Source: Scatophagus argus
Taxonomy: Eukaryota; Chordata; Actinopteri; Scatophagidae
Direction: 5' to 3'
NCBI RefSeq assembly: GCF_020382885.2
Contig: NC_058513.1
Location: 8,589,774-8,653,773, forward strand
DNA: 64,000 bases
Shown here: positions 10,765 to 23,590 of the stretch, in pieces
Layout: every line of letters starts with the position of its first letter
Position numbering within the stretch: the first letter of the stretch is position 1
Program-made: the position numbers and the translations under genes
Notes under the pieces: model-generated
What the model was told of the DNA's origin: nothing
Seen by the model: only the letters and a program-made list of their open reading frames with translations
Databases searched by the model: none

Positions 10765-13700
10765 ATGTCTGAGCTAAGTGACGAAGCCAGTGAATCAGAG
10801 CAACTGGGTGCTAGCCTCTCCCTGTGGCTGGGTGACTCCCTGGTGCGACCTGCGGAGCTGGTTGTCCCCCTGGACCTACACACCGCCTGCTCCATCGGCC
10901 AGTACGACGTGGTTGCAGAGTGCATCAAAAGGTGGGTGACTCCACAATAATAACAACAGTTTCATGCGCTGTGGTCCTTTCTTCCACAGCCTTTGTGGCA
11001 CATTAAACAATGTGTATTGATAACTATGATCTTGGTGTCTTTTCAGACGTGAGGTGGACCTGGATGGCAAGAACATTGGTGGGTGGACACCACTGATGTA
11101 TGCGTCTTACATTGGCCACGACAACATCGCAAATCTTCTGCTGGAGGCTGGTGTGAATGTAAATGCTACTACAGCCAAGGGATTAACCCCACTGATGCTG
11201 GCTGCAAGCTGTGGGAATGAAAGTATTGCATACTTTCTGCTTCAGGTACAAAAGTTCAGACAGTTCACGCTAGGCTATGTTGGTGTATTTAAAATCGCAA
11301 TTCAGATGTTTTTATGTTCATGTGGTTTTTTTTAATGCAAAATCACCATGCAATATGGCCACAATTTACAGTGACTAAGTTGATAAAGTTTCAGCATCTG
11401 CATTCTTCTATGATAAAGATAGGAGGACGGTTATGTTATTTTCTTGATAAAGTGTACTTTATTACTCAGAGTATAAAATGACTTTAGTTTTCTTACCTCA
11501 AAAGCAAGGTGCTGAGTTGGAGCTGAAAGACTCTCGAGGCTGGACCGCTCTGTTCCACTGCACGAGCACAGGCCACCAGCAGATGGTCAAGTTCCTGCTG
11601 GATAACAATGCCGATGCCAATGTCAAGTGAGAGTCTTCATTCATCCCAAAACTACTGCAACACTTTAGTCAGACAGAGGTTCATCATTCTTTCATCCACA
11701 GGGAGCCAGGATCTGGTTTCACTCCCCTGATGGAGGCTGCTACTTCTGGACATGAAATCATTGTTCAGAACCTGCTTGATCAAGTGAGTTGGTTAACTCA
11801 AAAATATGATCTCTGCTATTCAAAGACAAAACCACAGCCCCTGAAATTTTCTCTCTACTTAGGATGGGTGATGTTTTTTAGACAAAGAAGAGTCTCACTC
11901 AGAGGTACCGACTTATGATCCTGACATGTTTTATTTATTTAACAGAAAGTTAAAGTTGATGATCGCAATGCTAAAGGAGAGACTGCCCGTGCTTTAGCCA
12001 TGATGTACGGTTATACCAAGATCGTCAGCCTCATTGACTCACGTACTCCAAGGATCAAACCAGGTACTTGTTTAAACAGCTTAATTTCTCACTGTTTATT
12101 TATGTTTAAGATTTTTTTATTATTATTATTTGATTTTTCTTTTATTATATTTTTATTTTGTGTGTTTCAACTTGTCAGGGCATTTTGAAGACATGAGTTC
12201 CTCAGAGGATTCGGACAGCGCACCGCCAAGGATAAGGCAGAGTCGAAACAGAGCTAAAGGCATGAGCATCCATGATGGACCCCAGGCCGTCGCCAAGTTC
12301 CGAGTAGGATGCACCAGCAAACTGTGTGGTAGTGTCACATTAGACATCCAGTCAACCTGTATTCATACACAGTCACAAGGCCTGTAGTGCTTCCAGTATT
12401 TTTTTTTATTAGGAAATATAATTAGTAAGTTACTTTGTGCACAACAGAAAGTTCTTTCTTTAGTGTTGAAAAAGAGATCACAGAAATTATTAGAAAATCT
12501 GACACAAATTGAGATATTTGCAATTAAGTAGACAGCTTTATGCTGTAAAAAAAACAAAACATTCACTTACTGGCATTTTGCCATTAATTACTGTGCAGGA
12601 CAGCAGTTTGTTAATACTACTTTATCCTCACAGAACCTGCTACATTGCCGCCAGGATACACGACATACCGTGACACTGGTGAACGGAGTGAGGGCATCTG
12701 CTACCGTGATGTGACTTCACCCATCAACGAGCTGGACGGCCAGAGCAACAGCAGCAGAGGTGAAAAGCAGACGATTAGCAGAAATCTGAAATACATTCAG
12801 AAACCAAGTAATATTAGCTGCCAGTGAAATTCATTTTGCACCTTACCTCTACAGATGACAGTCCATTCTTTGACAATGACATGCCCACCATGAGGAGCAG
12901 CAGCAGCAGCAGTGAAGGCCTGCCTCATGTGATGGGCCTCAACTGGGAAGGCTCTGTGGAGAGTAATGAGGTGAACACAAGAGCACAGAAATCCCACTGT
13001 TTTGGAGTCAAATTCCAGATTTGATTTAAACATCGCAGCAACAGAGTGTATCTTTATCCACCAGGACTCTGACCAGTGCAAGAAGAGCAGCTCTCGCAGA
13101 GTCAGTAAGGGCCATCACTCAAAAGGCAAGAGTCGCCACGGAGGCAACGATGCCGCTCACTCCAGCGGTACAGCAAACTGTGGGATGAGGTCACATATTG
13201 GTCTTCCACCCTCCTACACTGGTCCAAAGGCAGGTCTACCTTTGCTCACTCTTTGACGAATCAGTAATATAACCTCTGACAGTGTGAGAGTGACTCATGG
13301 GCAGGTTATTCTTGACTGTCTTAAGTTCTTGACAAGCCCGGAAATCCTCTATTCCTGTAGGACCTGGCAGAGTTCTTGGACCAAATTGGCTTCTCTAAGT
13401 ATCTCCCTTTACTAGAAGAGCAAGACATTGACCTGCGGATATTTCTCACCCTGACTGAAAATGATCTCAAAGAAATAGGGATCACGTAAGAGACCTCTGG
13501 CCCCTCTTTCACATTTACCCCAGTACATACAGTGTTTGCTTTCGCATGGTATGAAATGCTGAATCCATTCTTGCTCTGCAGATTGTTTGGACCTAAGCGT
13601 AAGATGACCTCGGCCATTGCAAGGTGGCACAGCAGTGCTCGACCACCCAGCGATGCTCTGGAACAAGCTTATGCTGACCAACTTGAGGCTGAGATGCAGG

Positions 13701-14703
13701 AGATGGCCATTCAGTTGCATAAGGTAACTACAAAGAAAAAACTCAATGTAACTGTTGTGCAAATATTTCACATTTTTGACTTTACATATGTTTACACTGT
13801 GGCTTTTTAGTCTCTTGTTTTTTTTTACACACAGTCAATCTAGTTGACCTGCTTTCTCTGCACTCTATTGTACTTTCTGTAGCATATGTTAGTTTATTTA
13901 GTATGTTTAGTCTATTTTTCCCCACTGACAGTTGTGCCTTGTTTGATTGTTTGTTTGCTTACTTTTGAATAACCTACACTGCTGTTATGATGCTTGAATT
14001 TCCCTCGGGATCAATAAAGTATCTATCTATCTATCTTTCTTTACTGAACTGAACTGAAAATCCTTTTCCTGCATTAATCTGACACACCTGTGAAGCGCTG
14101 TGAGGAGATGGCGAGCCTGCAGAGCCAGGTGTCTCAGGAGAAGGAGCTGCGTACTGTGATGGAGGGATGTCTCATGGAGGACAAGATGGCATGGAGGAGG
14201 GTCCATGCCGAGCTGGTAGAGAACCACCGGCTGGCTCAGGAGATGACCGCCACACTGGCAGAGTTTAGGGCCTGCCACACTAAACTGCTCCCCTGTTTCA
14301 CTACTGATGAGGACAGCAGCTCTTATACTGGCATGGAAGATAAAATAGAAGGTGACACTGGTGTTCCAGGTGAGTTGAGGTGCCCTGTGCTGGATGCCAC
14401 CTTTTACATTTTGGAATTAAAAGAATTAAAATGAGAAAAGTAATTTTGCCTCTCCTTACAGCCAGCGAGGGCCTGCCACGCTCAAAAGCTGCGGAGCTAA
14501 TGAAGAAACTGTATTCTTATGAGGAAGAACTGGGTAAGAGGGTGTAATGTTCAGTGATTAAAGTGCTTCTGTGTTGTCAGTGAAGTCTAATGCTGGTGTC
14601 TGGTTGTTTCATCATCACAGCAGGGACCCTGCAAACTGTGCTTCAGAGTCTGAGGCGACTGAGTGCCCCTGAAAAAGTCTCAGATAGCTGGGAACGGCCT
14701 TAA
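10765..14703 (+). CDS. anks3: Ankyrin repeat and SAM domain-containing protein 3
   Basis: Ciliary scaffold that binds NEK8-INVS-NPHP3 partners and ANKS6 in the nephronophthisis module. Fourteen coding exons: 10765-10931, 11047-11245, 11505-11626, 11702-11783, 11946-12063, 12179-12328, 12634-12759, 12855-12970, 13065-13229, 13361-13485, 13582-13723, 14096-14369, 14462-14533, 14621-14703. Together they encode 646 residues (human 656). The start MSELSDEASE matches the human N-terminus. Ankyrin repeats occupy about residues 35-220 (GGWTPLMYASYIGHD, GLTPLMLAASCGNES, GWTALFHCTSTGHQQ, GFTPLMEAATSGHE). A Ser-rich linker follows, then the SAM domain at about 416-475 (DLAEFLDQIGFSKYL, DLRIFLTLTENDLKEIGIT, LFGPKRKMTSAIARWHSSAR) and a C-terminal coiled region. 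The intron after 13229 appears to use a GC donor. The last exon has a tandem NAGNAG acceptor. Confidence 0.95.
13980..14038 (+). mobile_element. Non-LTR retrotransposon 3' tail in an anks3 intron
   Basis: The sequence tttccctcgggatcaataaa is followed by a (TATC)n run. The same tail recurs near 43981 and, inverted, near 44092. It is a common 3' end of a 5'-truncated fish LINE. The preceding AT-rich stretch from about 13826 may also belong to the element. I cannot assign the family with certainty. Confidence 0.65.
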
Positions 14704-15415
14704 CCTCCAAAGGTGAGTATTTACAACAAGCTCTCACAGGGTGGATGGGTGGAAGTGGTAAAACAAGAGAAAGTAACTCTAGCGTCTTGTCTCTCAAGAG
14801 GCTTTTGCCAATACTTGACGGAGGGTGATCTAACCACCCTGAACAATCTCACGGAAATGGGAGAAGGCCAAAGACAAGGCCATCCCTGCTGGACCAGAGA
14901 AGCCTGCCGCTCCTCTGATGGACCAGAACTCCCCATGCGTGGACAAGGCCAAGAGGGACGGCAACCACTACAGGGAAGTGACAATCAGGCAGGAAGGGTA
15001 CCTGGCCCTCACACGCTTGTGCTGGTATTTACTGGACTCCTGTAGCTGGGTTGTGAGAATGCTTAGAGAGGAGAGACTGATGTGACTGTGGATCAGAGGC
15101 TGTAATACTGTGAAATGATTCTTAAAGAACTGCTCTCTCTTCCTTCATGAAATGTTCATGCCACCAACCGAAGGGATATTTTATAACAGAAGTCAAAATG
15201 AGTAGTTAGAAGTTCTGCAGAGCTCTGTTTTAAAATAATGTCCTGCTGAATGCATTTTTTAGAGCTTAAGATCAAAGTAATGAGTTAAACCTGTCAGTTA
15301 ATCATTATCCTTATGTTACACCAGGAAAGGTGTTTTCAAGCCATTTGACTGTAATGCTGTAGACACTAGCATATGTAGAAGCAGAGTTATGACAATAAAA
15401 TTTACAAATTACCAC
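14704..15415 (+). other. anks3 3' UTR with a probable intron and a coding-like segment
   Basis: A donor (CAAAG then gtgagt) lies only 9 nt after the stop codon. A plausible acceptor (gtctctcaag) ends at 14798, defining an 86-nt 3' UTR intron. Beyond it, one frame reads GFCQYLTEGDLTTLNNLTE up to about 14857. Another frame, open from 14843 to the TGA at 15083-15085, reads KWEKAKDKAIPAGPEKP and ends LREERLM. Both look protein-like in composition but match no family I recognise. AATAAA follows at 15394. Confidence 0.5.
15394..15399 (+). terminator. Poly(A) signal AATAAA, anks3
   Basis: AATAAA in gacaataaaattt, about 690 bp after the anks3 stop. The best signal before the convergent intergenic region. 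Confidence 0.6.
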
Positions 15416-17951
15416 AGTTTCTAATATTTTTTTAAAGTACAAACACGTGACAGTCTAGTTTGAGATTTCACTCCGCAGTGCAAGTGAGGGGTTGGTTATG
15501 ATTCAGTGTGTCCACTGTGATACTTCTTAAGTGTGATCTGTTTTACCCTGAAATCCTCCCAAATCTTTAACATGCCAGATAGTCTAGCTTGGATTTGGTC
15601 CTGACTTAAAACCTTGTGAGGGCGGATACTTCAATACTGTGTCATTTTTCTACTTGTACGCCAATGTTTAATTTTGCTTCATATTCTTTTCCACAAACAT
15701 AATTACGTGCCAAAGCACCAATTTCAGCTCAAGGAAGATGTAAATTGGAAATTTACTGCATGTCCCACAGACAAATCTTTATGTTAAAGTTACAGTGGTG
15801 AAGGGTGTTTATGTGCACATGTGGACAGAATTATCCAAACAGTAAGCAGAGGGGGGAAAAAACAGATCTACCCACTGGCAGCTTAGTCCTTTCAGGAGAC
15901 ATTTTATGATCATTTGTAGTAAAGAATTGAAGAGGTCAAGTTATAACACTGGAAGGATCTGTTGTTTAAAAAGAAAAAAACAAACAAACAAAAAAAGAGT
16001 ATGTCTTCATATCCAATGATCAGGGGGGATCATTTTCCTGGAACTTATCGTCTCCTGTTAAACTTCAATTGAACATTGTTAGTGGTTTCTTCTTTATAAA
16101 ACCCTTGAATGTAATTTGTGGTTCTCATTGGACTCTACCTGTAAACAGGTGTGTGAAATAACAAGACATTTTAACATTTATTTTAGAGTCTGTCTCCTTA
16201 AGCAACATTGAATATCACCCTTATTTCCATCTGTATGCTTGTCTACTTTATTGATGTGGTCAAAATGTAAATTTCTAACACTATGGGTGAGCTCTGTGTA
16301 CACTGAGCCTCGAGGGTCAGGGGATCCCCTCCTTCTAATTGTTGGGATGTCCTCATGCGGAGTACATCTGAAACTCCTCTACTGTGCCCGCAGTCTTGGC
16401 AGTATATCGATGTGATGACAGTTGCTACTCTGCGACAACCTTGGCCCGATATGTATGTTGGCTGAGTTTACGTAGCTTTAGCAGCTGATCAGCCTCAGGC
16501 CTGTGGATTTCTCACACATCATTTTGTGATGTGTGAATGGGAAGGAAAACTCCCAGAGATGACGATTACTGCACCAGTGATGTTTTGCGTGCCAGGATAC
16601 AGGATGCTTTTGAGTCACTAAACCCTAGATGAGGTTTCAGCAAATAAGGTCAAGGGGCAGAGGACTGTCATCTACCGTCATCTACTGCTGCTGATTTACC
16701 CTCTTGTTGGCAGTCGGCAGTGAAAGACAGACTGTAAGCGTGGCCAAATAAACACAGTGTTGAGACTGGACTGCTAAAATATTCTCCATCTCACAGTGCT
16801 AATTTACTCCTGTCATGAATGTCTGCCACTAAAACTGACAAACAGACTCTAAAATCCTCCAACCAGTTGCCATCAAGCCACACAGTACTGGGATGTAACA
16901 GGGATTCTTAGTTACAGTCAGATTTCACCCAAGACAAAGCTGGTCTTTTGAGGTTTATGTGAACTGAAGATGTCTCTGTTGGCTTCTACACTTATTTGTA
17001 GTGCATCTCACCAGCAATGAGCTATACAAACTAAGATAAGCAAATAACTGTTACTCTGAGCAGCACACGTTGTGTCTGGCTGGTAGACTGGAGGCTCGAG
17101 ATGTTGGCAGGTTGCCAGCTGGGATTTTCTGAGCCCATGAGAGTAAAGTGCAGCTGGGGGAAAGTAAATAAGTAGTCCTCTTTTCTTCTCACTAAGGTGC
17201 CCTCGAGCAAGATGTTTTTATCCTTACTGTTCCTGTGGAACTGCTCAGCAGACAAGAGTAGATGGCTGGATGTTCTGGTCAGCTGCCAGGTTTGAATGTG
17301 TGCAAGCCGAATGAAAAAAATGAAGCTCAGTGCAAGCCCAAGTGAATTCAGTCAACATTCAGAGAAGCTATTTATACATTCCTCTGTTAAATCTAGATGA
17401 CAAAACAGACATCACAAGTCCAGAGCAACTTCAAGTGTCAATTCAATATGTATTGTTTGAACAGAGAGCCATATAAATTAATTCAACATTATCTACAGTC
17501 CTTTGAGACAAGTTGTGAGCATTATGTACAAACATAAACAATCCACTTAAGATGAGCAGACAACTGTTCCTGTACAGCCTACAGAGGGAGTTTAAAAAAG
17601 TCTGTAAAATGCAGCAAGTGTGAATTCACAAAAATATTGTTATATTTCTGAATATCTATTGTAACATCTGCTTATATACAAATTCACTAACGGTTCAAAT
17701 TCACCAGTTCCAATACAAATTATGAATCTACATGATTGTGTTTGCTTTTGAATGGCTGCCCAGGAGAGCATATGTAACCCTCTTCCACCGTTGACTCAGA
17801 CAATCAGAACCTTCAGTTCAGAAACACACAGAGCCGTCCTTTTTTCCACATGACAGGAGGAATGAAGACATCTCTTTGGTCTGTGGTATGAGTGAGGATT
17901 GATTCCCACTCCCACAGAGCACCAGCTGTGTGAACTGTGCTTGCGATGAGC
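15416..17951. other. Convergent intergenic region, anks3 to wdr24
   Basis: About 2.5 kb between the anks3 poly(A) signal and the wdr24 stop codon. It must include the wdr24 3' UTR (minus strand), but no single poly(A) signal is convincing. Small open frames here (for example 17031-17255, minus) show no family likeness. I see no other gene. Confidence 0.5.
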
Positions 17952-20900
17952 TTAGGTGTACTCACACAGGTGACCACAGCCTGCAGGACAGTGGGCGCTG
18001 CTCTTGAGCCAGTTCATAATGTGCTCCAGATGTCCACCGTGGCTGCAGCCCTGACACCACACGAACAGCCCCTTCACCACATGGTGGCACACTGCGCAAA
18101 CACTGGCACACTGGTGGCACCTGGAGGAGAGACACATGGCACTTGTCAGAGGCCGGCTTATGTCAGAACTGAAGTATTATTGAGTGTTATTGCATTTAAG
18201 ACAACATAAGAGGCAGTGCAGACAGGAATTACAGCCAGCCGGCAGAGATCCCAAGTAGTCCTGACCAAGGAATAGTCCACTACACATTCATGTTCATGTA
18301 CAAGGCTAAACTAACTAAACGGTGATGCAGTGTTCATACCTGTCACAAATCCAACCCTTGTTGCTCATTGGCCGCTTGCAGTTGCTGCAGTTGATGTGTA
18401 GTGTTGTAGATGTCTGGTTTAGGCAGGTGATGGCACTGCATGTACTCAACTTGATGACCTCATTGGACACGTTCCACAACTCGAATCTTTGCAGCAGGTC
18501 TATGTAGGACATGTACCAATGCTCCTGAAATGGAAACACAACACTTTCAGGTCTTCCTATTTGGTCTGCTCAGGTCTTCCAAACTGCAGTCGTGGCTGAA
18601 TTTTGGGACATGGGTGTTTTAGTAGGAGACAAGTAAACAATTTATAACTGACAGTCATACACAAGTTCTAAAGAATCGCTAAACTTTGCTTGAATTTTTT
18701 TTCACATTCACATTTTGAGCACAATAAAATCAAAATTTTTTATACTGAAGTCTTCATTTATGTGTCTATCAAGTTTTAGTCCTCTGCTGTTGTATTTACA
18801 TGCAGTTTTTACAACATTAAACAAGACAATAGTGTTTATTTATCTGACCTGGGTGAGGTCGTCGATCTCTTTGCGTATGCGGTCCCCCAAGACGATAAGC
18901 ACAGACACGGCCATCTGCACGTCACCCTGCTCAGCGTAGTAGCTCAGCATCTCCCGCACAATGGGGCAGAAGAAGCTGGCAGGTAGATGTGGGCAGAACA
19001 GCGGCTGGGAAATGGAGATGAGTGAGAAGGACTCGATGGGCGTCAGACAAGTGACCTCTGCCTCGTTGCCGCTGACGTGCGGGGAGTCGGCCTTGTCCTG
19101 CTGAAGGTGCTCAGGAGCAGATGGGTTGTCCATGATCTCGTGGCGCAGCTGGAAGGCCTCCTGGGGCAGTGTGTACTCCTGCTCCTCTGATAAGACAAAA
19201 GGAGCAGAGATCAGATAAATGAGCGCTGAGCATGGAGGCAGTTATAAATAGCAGTTACTGAGGTAAGCAACTGTTTAATTTTCACAGAGATGAGAGCGTG
19301 ACTGACCCGTTTGGTTGTCATGCTCCATAGAGTAGAGGTCGTCGTCATCTAACTCTGCATCACCGAACATGTATTCAGCCTGGCCCTCGCTGCCTTCCGT
19401 CTCCTCGTTCTCTGAAGTGAAATTGAATGAATGGCTTATTTATGTGAGTCTTGAATATCACACAAAGACCACACGGACAACAAGACTGGCTTCTAGAAAT
19501 TTTAACGGCCACTCTCACCTTCATTATTATTGCTGATGTGGGAGTTCCCAGGCTCCAAGTGGATGTTGTCCTGCCTGCTCTCACCTTTACTGCGCTCCAG
19601 TCTGCTTTCAGTGCCCATCCCTGACCCCATTTCCTTCATGCTGAAACTGAAAGCATAATGGACATGCACATTAGATAACTTAGTCATTTACACACTAAAC
19701 ACTTAGTTAAGTGTGTAAATGACTGGCGTCGCTGTTGTGTAATGGCACACTAAAAAGCTTGTTTACCTGTTCATTAAGGGCAAAGTACCCAGTTTACTGA
19801 GGCTGTGGTTTAGACCGGGTGTTGTGAGGTTTGCTGGGTCAGAGAACATGATTCTCAACATGGTCCATGTTGTGGAAACCTTTGTATTAAAGAAAAAAGA
19901 AGGGCTGTTCATAACACACGCCAAACACAATTATTAAGTGTAGGTGACAGGAACTGTAATCACATTACTTTTTCAGCAAGTGGAACACAGCAACAGGTTG
20001 AGAAATCAGATCACAATCGCAGACCTAAAAGGTCTCTGATTATATTTTTTTCTGGTGATAATCTGGTATTAAGTCTACAAGTTCATTACCTAAATAACCC
20101 TCGCATAGTCACATCAGGGCTTAGGGCAAATGTAACAAGCAGTAAGTCAATGAATCGATCAAATAACCAAAAAGACAACAGGATATTTTACCATTTTTCA
20201 TTTTGTTTAGATTAAATGACAAACGTGTTGATTCAAGCTCTTCACATCTGAATCATTTCTGATTTTCTGTGATGACCCTGGATATCTTTACGTTTTGGGA
20301 CTTTTCCCTGGACAAAACCAGACATATTCAGTCATCACTGCGAGCTTATTTTTACTGACATTTTTAGACCAAATGATTAATCATTAATTAAATGATTAAT
20401 GTATAGATTAATAGAGAAATAAGTAATTACTTTTGAAAAGAGAGTAATTTCTAACACTTAAGAACCGTGAATCCTGTACTGATCTGTCTGACCTGAGGTC
20501 TTTTTAGCTCCTGGGCCACCTTGGCGTTGTGATCACACAGCTCACCAAACGGCTTCCCACTAAGGAGGTAGAGTTGTGCTGTCTTGACAAACCAGTCCAT
20601 GCGGTTACTGTCCAAGTCTGTCTCAAAGACACTAAGTGCACTGGACACATGGGCAAACTGTTCTGTCGGGTCAGGCTTCTTGAAGAAAAAGATGGGGTAG
20701 CGGCGGTCGCCTCCAGGGTAAGGCTTTCTGTTGGCATCACTGCTGATCAGGCTCTCCTTGGCTGCAAAAGCCAAGTCACCAAACAGTCCGAAGCACAGAC
20801 CCTCGGGGTTGGCCTTGTCCACAGGACGAGTGGCGTCTTTGAACATGTGTTGGTAGAGTGTGCTGTCCTTAGAGCCAGACAGCAGGAAATAAGGGTCATG

Positions 20901-22276
20901 CTGGTGGCGCCACACGATCCCAGTGGTCACATCCTTGTGTTCCTCAAAGGTGGCGAAGGGAATGAAAGGTCTGCGGACATCCCACACGTAGATGTTGTGA
21001 TCCACCATCATGGAACAGGTGGCTAAATGAAATTTCCTCTCGGGTCTCCACTTCACCCGTGCAACTGAGGCGATAGTCTGGACACAATAGACTTCCTTGG
21101 CCCGGTTAGTGGTCATGTCCCACACTTTCACCATTTTGTCCCTTCCCCCAGTGGCAAGCCATCCCCTAAAATGGAAATAAAGAGGGGAAAGCTATTACCG
21201 AATGACAATAATAAAAAAAAAAAAACCAAACAAACGACTAAGGCACCACTAAATGCAAGTGACACTATGACCCAAGATACCTCCAGTTTCTCAGTTGGTT
21301 TGCATCTCAAGGTCACTTTCTTTTACCTGTCATCAGGGTGCCAGTCGCAGCAGAACACAGGACCAGTGTGGGCAGTGAACATTCGCTCGTAGCGGTCCGG
21401 TCTCCTGATGTCCCACAGCTGGACGTTACCATTCTCAAATGATGCAGCAAAAGTGAAATAATCCTTCATGCTGAACTGGACGTCCCTTACACTCTCTGAC
21501 TGACCTAAAACAAAGCCAGTGGTGGGGGGATTAATTAAGCATTAAGAACCACAGATATAGTTGTTTTCTTATTTTTAACAGGAAAAACATTACTTCTGCT
21601 CCAACACATAAGCAGTTTTATTTGAATATATACTTGAATACATACATACATAGTGTCAGTATGTATTCAAATGCTCAGGATAATTTCCAAAGAATTTCAG
21701 TAAACCACACTATAAAAATATATAAAGTGAAACTTTATGTCATGCAAAACACAACACTATAATTACACACATTTGCTCATAACTTAATATTCTACCTGAG
21801 AAAGTGCTGACAGACTCCTTCTTGCGCAGGTCGAAACACTTCATGAATCCATCCTGCGAGCCACTTAGCAGCATATAAACCTCTACGGGGTGGAAGCACA
21901 CTTTGTTGACAGTCCGTTTGTGCTCAGTAAACAGCTGGTCCTGTTTGTTACGAGAGGGTTTTCCCAGGTTCCAGGTGACCACTGCCCCATTGGTGGCCGC
22001 CGTGGCCAGCAGGTTCTCCTCCATCTGGTGCCACATAACATCTGCGCAGCTGAAGTTGAGAGAGGGTTTACGGCCGACACGCAGATTCAGCTTCTCCACA
22101 AACTGCTCCTCCTCCAGCGCGTAGACCTTGAAGATGTTGCGGCCGGCTACCACCACCTGCGTGGCGTCACGGCACACGCTGATGGCGTTGGCAGGAGCAT
22201 CCAGATGGCAGAACATAGTTCTGCCATTGATGGTACTGCTGCTGAGGGCTGTGGTAACCCGTGACATCTTCTCCAT
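17952..22276 (-). CDS. wdr24: WD repeat-containing protein 24, GATOR2 subunit
   Basis: Component of GATOR2, which relays amino-acid sufficiency to mTORC1 at the lysosome by opposing GATOR1. Nine coding exons on the minus strand: 22276-21796, 21504-21327, 21165-20493, 19879-19767, 19646-19519, 19411-19307, 19186-18849, 18524-18340 and 18120-17952. They stay in frame for 789 residues, against about 790 in human. The start [14 protein letters not shown] matches mammals. WD40 repeats fill about residues 65-340 ([68 protein letters not shown]). The acidic middle is followed by [15 protein letters not shown] and [18 protein letters not shown]. The C-terminal Cys/His zinc-binding domain runs from [18 protein letters not shown] through [20 protein letters not shown] to [12 protein letters not shown]. 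All junctions have GT-AG signals. Confidence 0.97.
19682..19724. repeat. 14-bp perfect inverted repeat in wdr24 intron
   Basis: agtcatttacacac (19682-19695) and its exact reverse complement (19711-19724) are separated by 15 nt. It lies in the intron between wdr24 coding exons 4 and 5. Possibly a degraded small inverted-repeat element. Confidence 0.6.
20170..20440 (-). repeat. Dispersed teleost repeat (copy 1 of 3)
   Basis: A degenerate copy in a wdr24 intron, recognisable by a block around gatatctttacgttttggga, a gacaaaac segment and an end rich in gattaat/attaat (gaccaaatgattaatcatta). Related copies lie at about 25905-26130 and 62345-62640. Probably a non-autonomous fish element; family name not assigned. 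Confidence 0.55.
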
Positions 22277-22673
22277 TTTCCTGGTGCAGACAACAATTAT
22301 TTCACTTGAGCTCCGAAACAATAGAAGGCAGAAGATGCATCAGGTGAACTACAAATTCCTTTGCTATTTTTACTTATACATAACTGCTACAAAAGAAATC
22401 TGAGCAAAGCGTAAAATGATTTTAAGGCAGTTCATCAATCCACCAGAGGGTGGCACTCAGTAAAATAGGATGGTAGTTTTACACAGCACCTGCTGTAGGA
22501 AGCAGGAGAGGTGGCAGCGTGTCACAGGCATCATCAATGCACAGTATTACATGTACTTCAACATTTTAGAGAATGAAACAGATGCGGTACTCACTTGGTG
22601 AAGAACCCCACGCCTTGTCAATGTCTGCAGCAGCACAGAGCCCTCTTCATGTGCTCCCATGAGAGCCAATTTG
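22167..22673 (-). promoter_or_regulatory. wdr24 5' UTR exon with an overlapping upstream ORF
   Basis: A non-coding exon is inferred at 22673-22595 (acceptor caccag, donor gtgagt), spliced to the coding exon at 22280 (acceptor caccag). It contains an ATG at 22660. Its frame (MGAHEEGSVLLQ) runs 22 codons to the splice junction, continues through 22280 and stops at TGA 22169-22167. That gives 59 codons, overlapping the WDR24 start in another frame. Such a uORF would be expected to lower initiation at the main ATG. Confidence 0.45.
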
Positions 22674-23590
22674 CTGGTGAGAAATCAGCAAGTGAGTGAC
22701 ACAAAGCAAAAAGTCTTGAGTTTATAGTTAGGACATATATGTTTCATGTACCAGAAACCAACTTAAACGACATCCAATTTAAAACGCGATATAAGCTCGA
22801 CTCGCCTACGTTGCATAGACTTTAAGCTGAAAAGTAAAACCCTAACATTAATAATCACATAAACTGAGGATTCTGATTTCGCCATTAACGTAAGCATGTA
22901 AAAAGATGCCAAATTGTTCGTTGTATTTACTGGACAAACCTAGAAGTCAACAGATAACAACACATACGGTGAAATATTTAGCTGCACAAAGCCACGTTTA
23001 TTACACCGTGATAAACCCTTTGAGATCTCGTTTACAAAGTACTCCCATAACAGCATATCATTTTACACATTTACACATTACTTTAAGTTTTAAGTAGTAT
23101 CAGATGTCCGCTGTAGTTGTGAACCTCTGTTTAGTCTGGCTACCGCGTTTTGTATGTGCTGATTACTTTCTACCTCGTGTTAGCTATGGATAAACAGCCG
23201 TGTTGTCCTCACGTAAAAAAAAAATGATGCGATGAAACGAGCGATCCCAACTGGGTGACTCATTCTCTTCCTCAAAGTAACGCTACTAAGATAGACTACC
23301 AGTTTCACTGTTTCAGATTCGGTTTTCCCAATGGTTTCAAATCGTTAGCTCCGTCAGGGAGTTAACCTGCTGTGTTGACAACACTTAGCTGTACTCTCTC
23401 TGTGCAGCTGCACTGACACCATAAACACGACAGGAAGGTAATGCTAATGCTAGCTGGCTAACCTAGCTACAAAGAAGAAACGACGCAAGTTCTACAATTA
23501 TGTCAGACGGATTGAGAAATGTAATAAATATACCATACGGGATAGCAGTTTCTAAGCAAAGACAATAACAAGGTATTTTAAGGAACAAAC

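Noticed and set aside
20529-21026. 165-codon plus-strand frame
   Set aside because: Antisense shadow of the large wdr24 WD40 exon.
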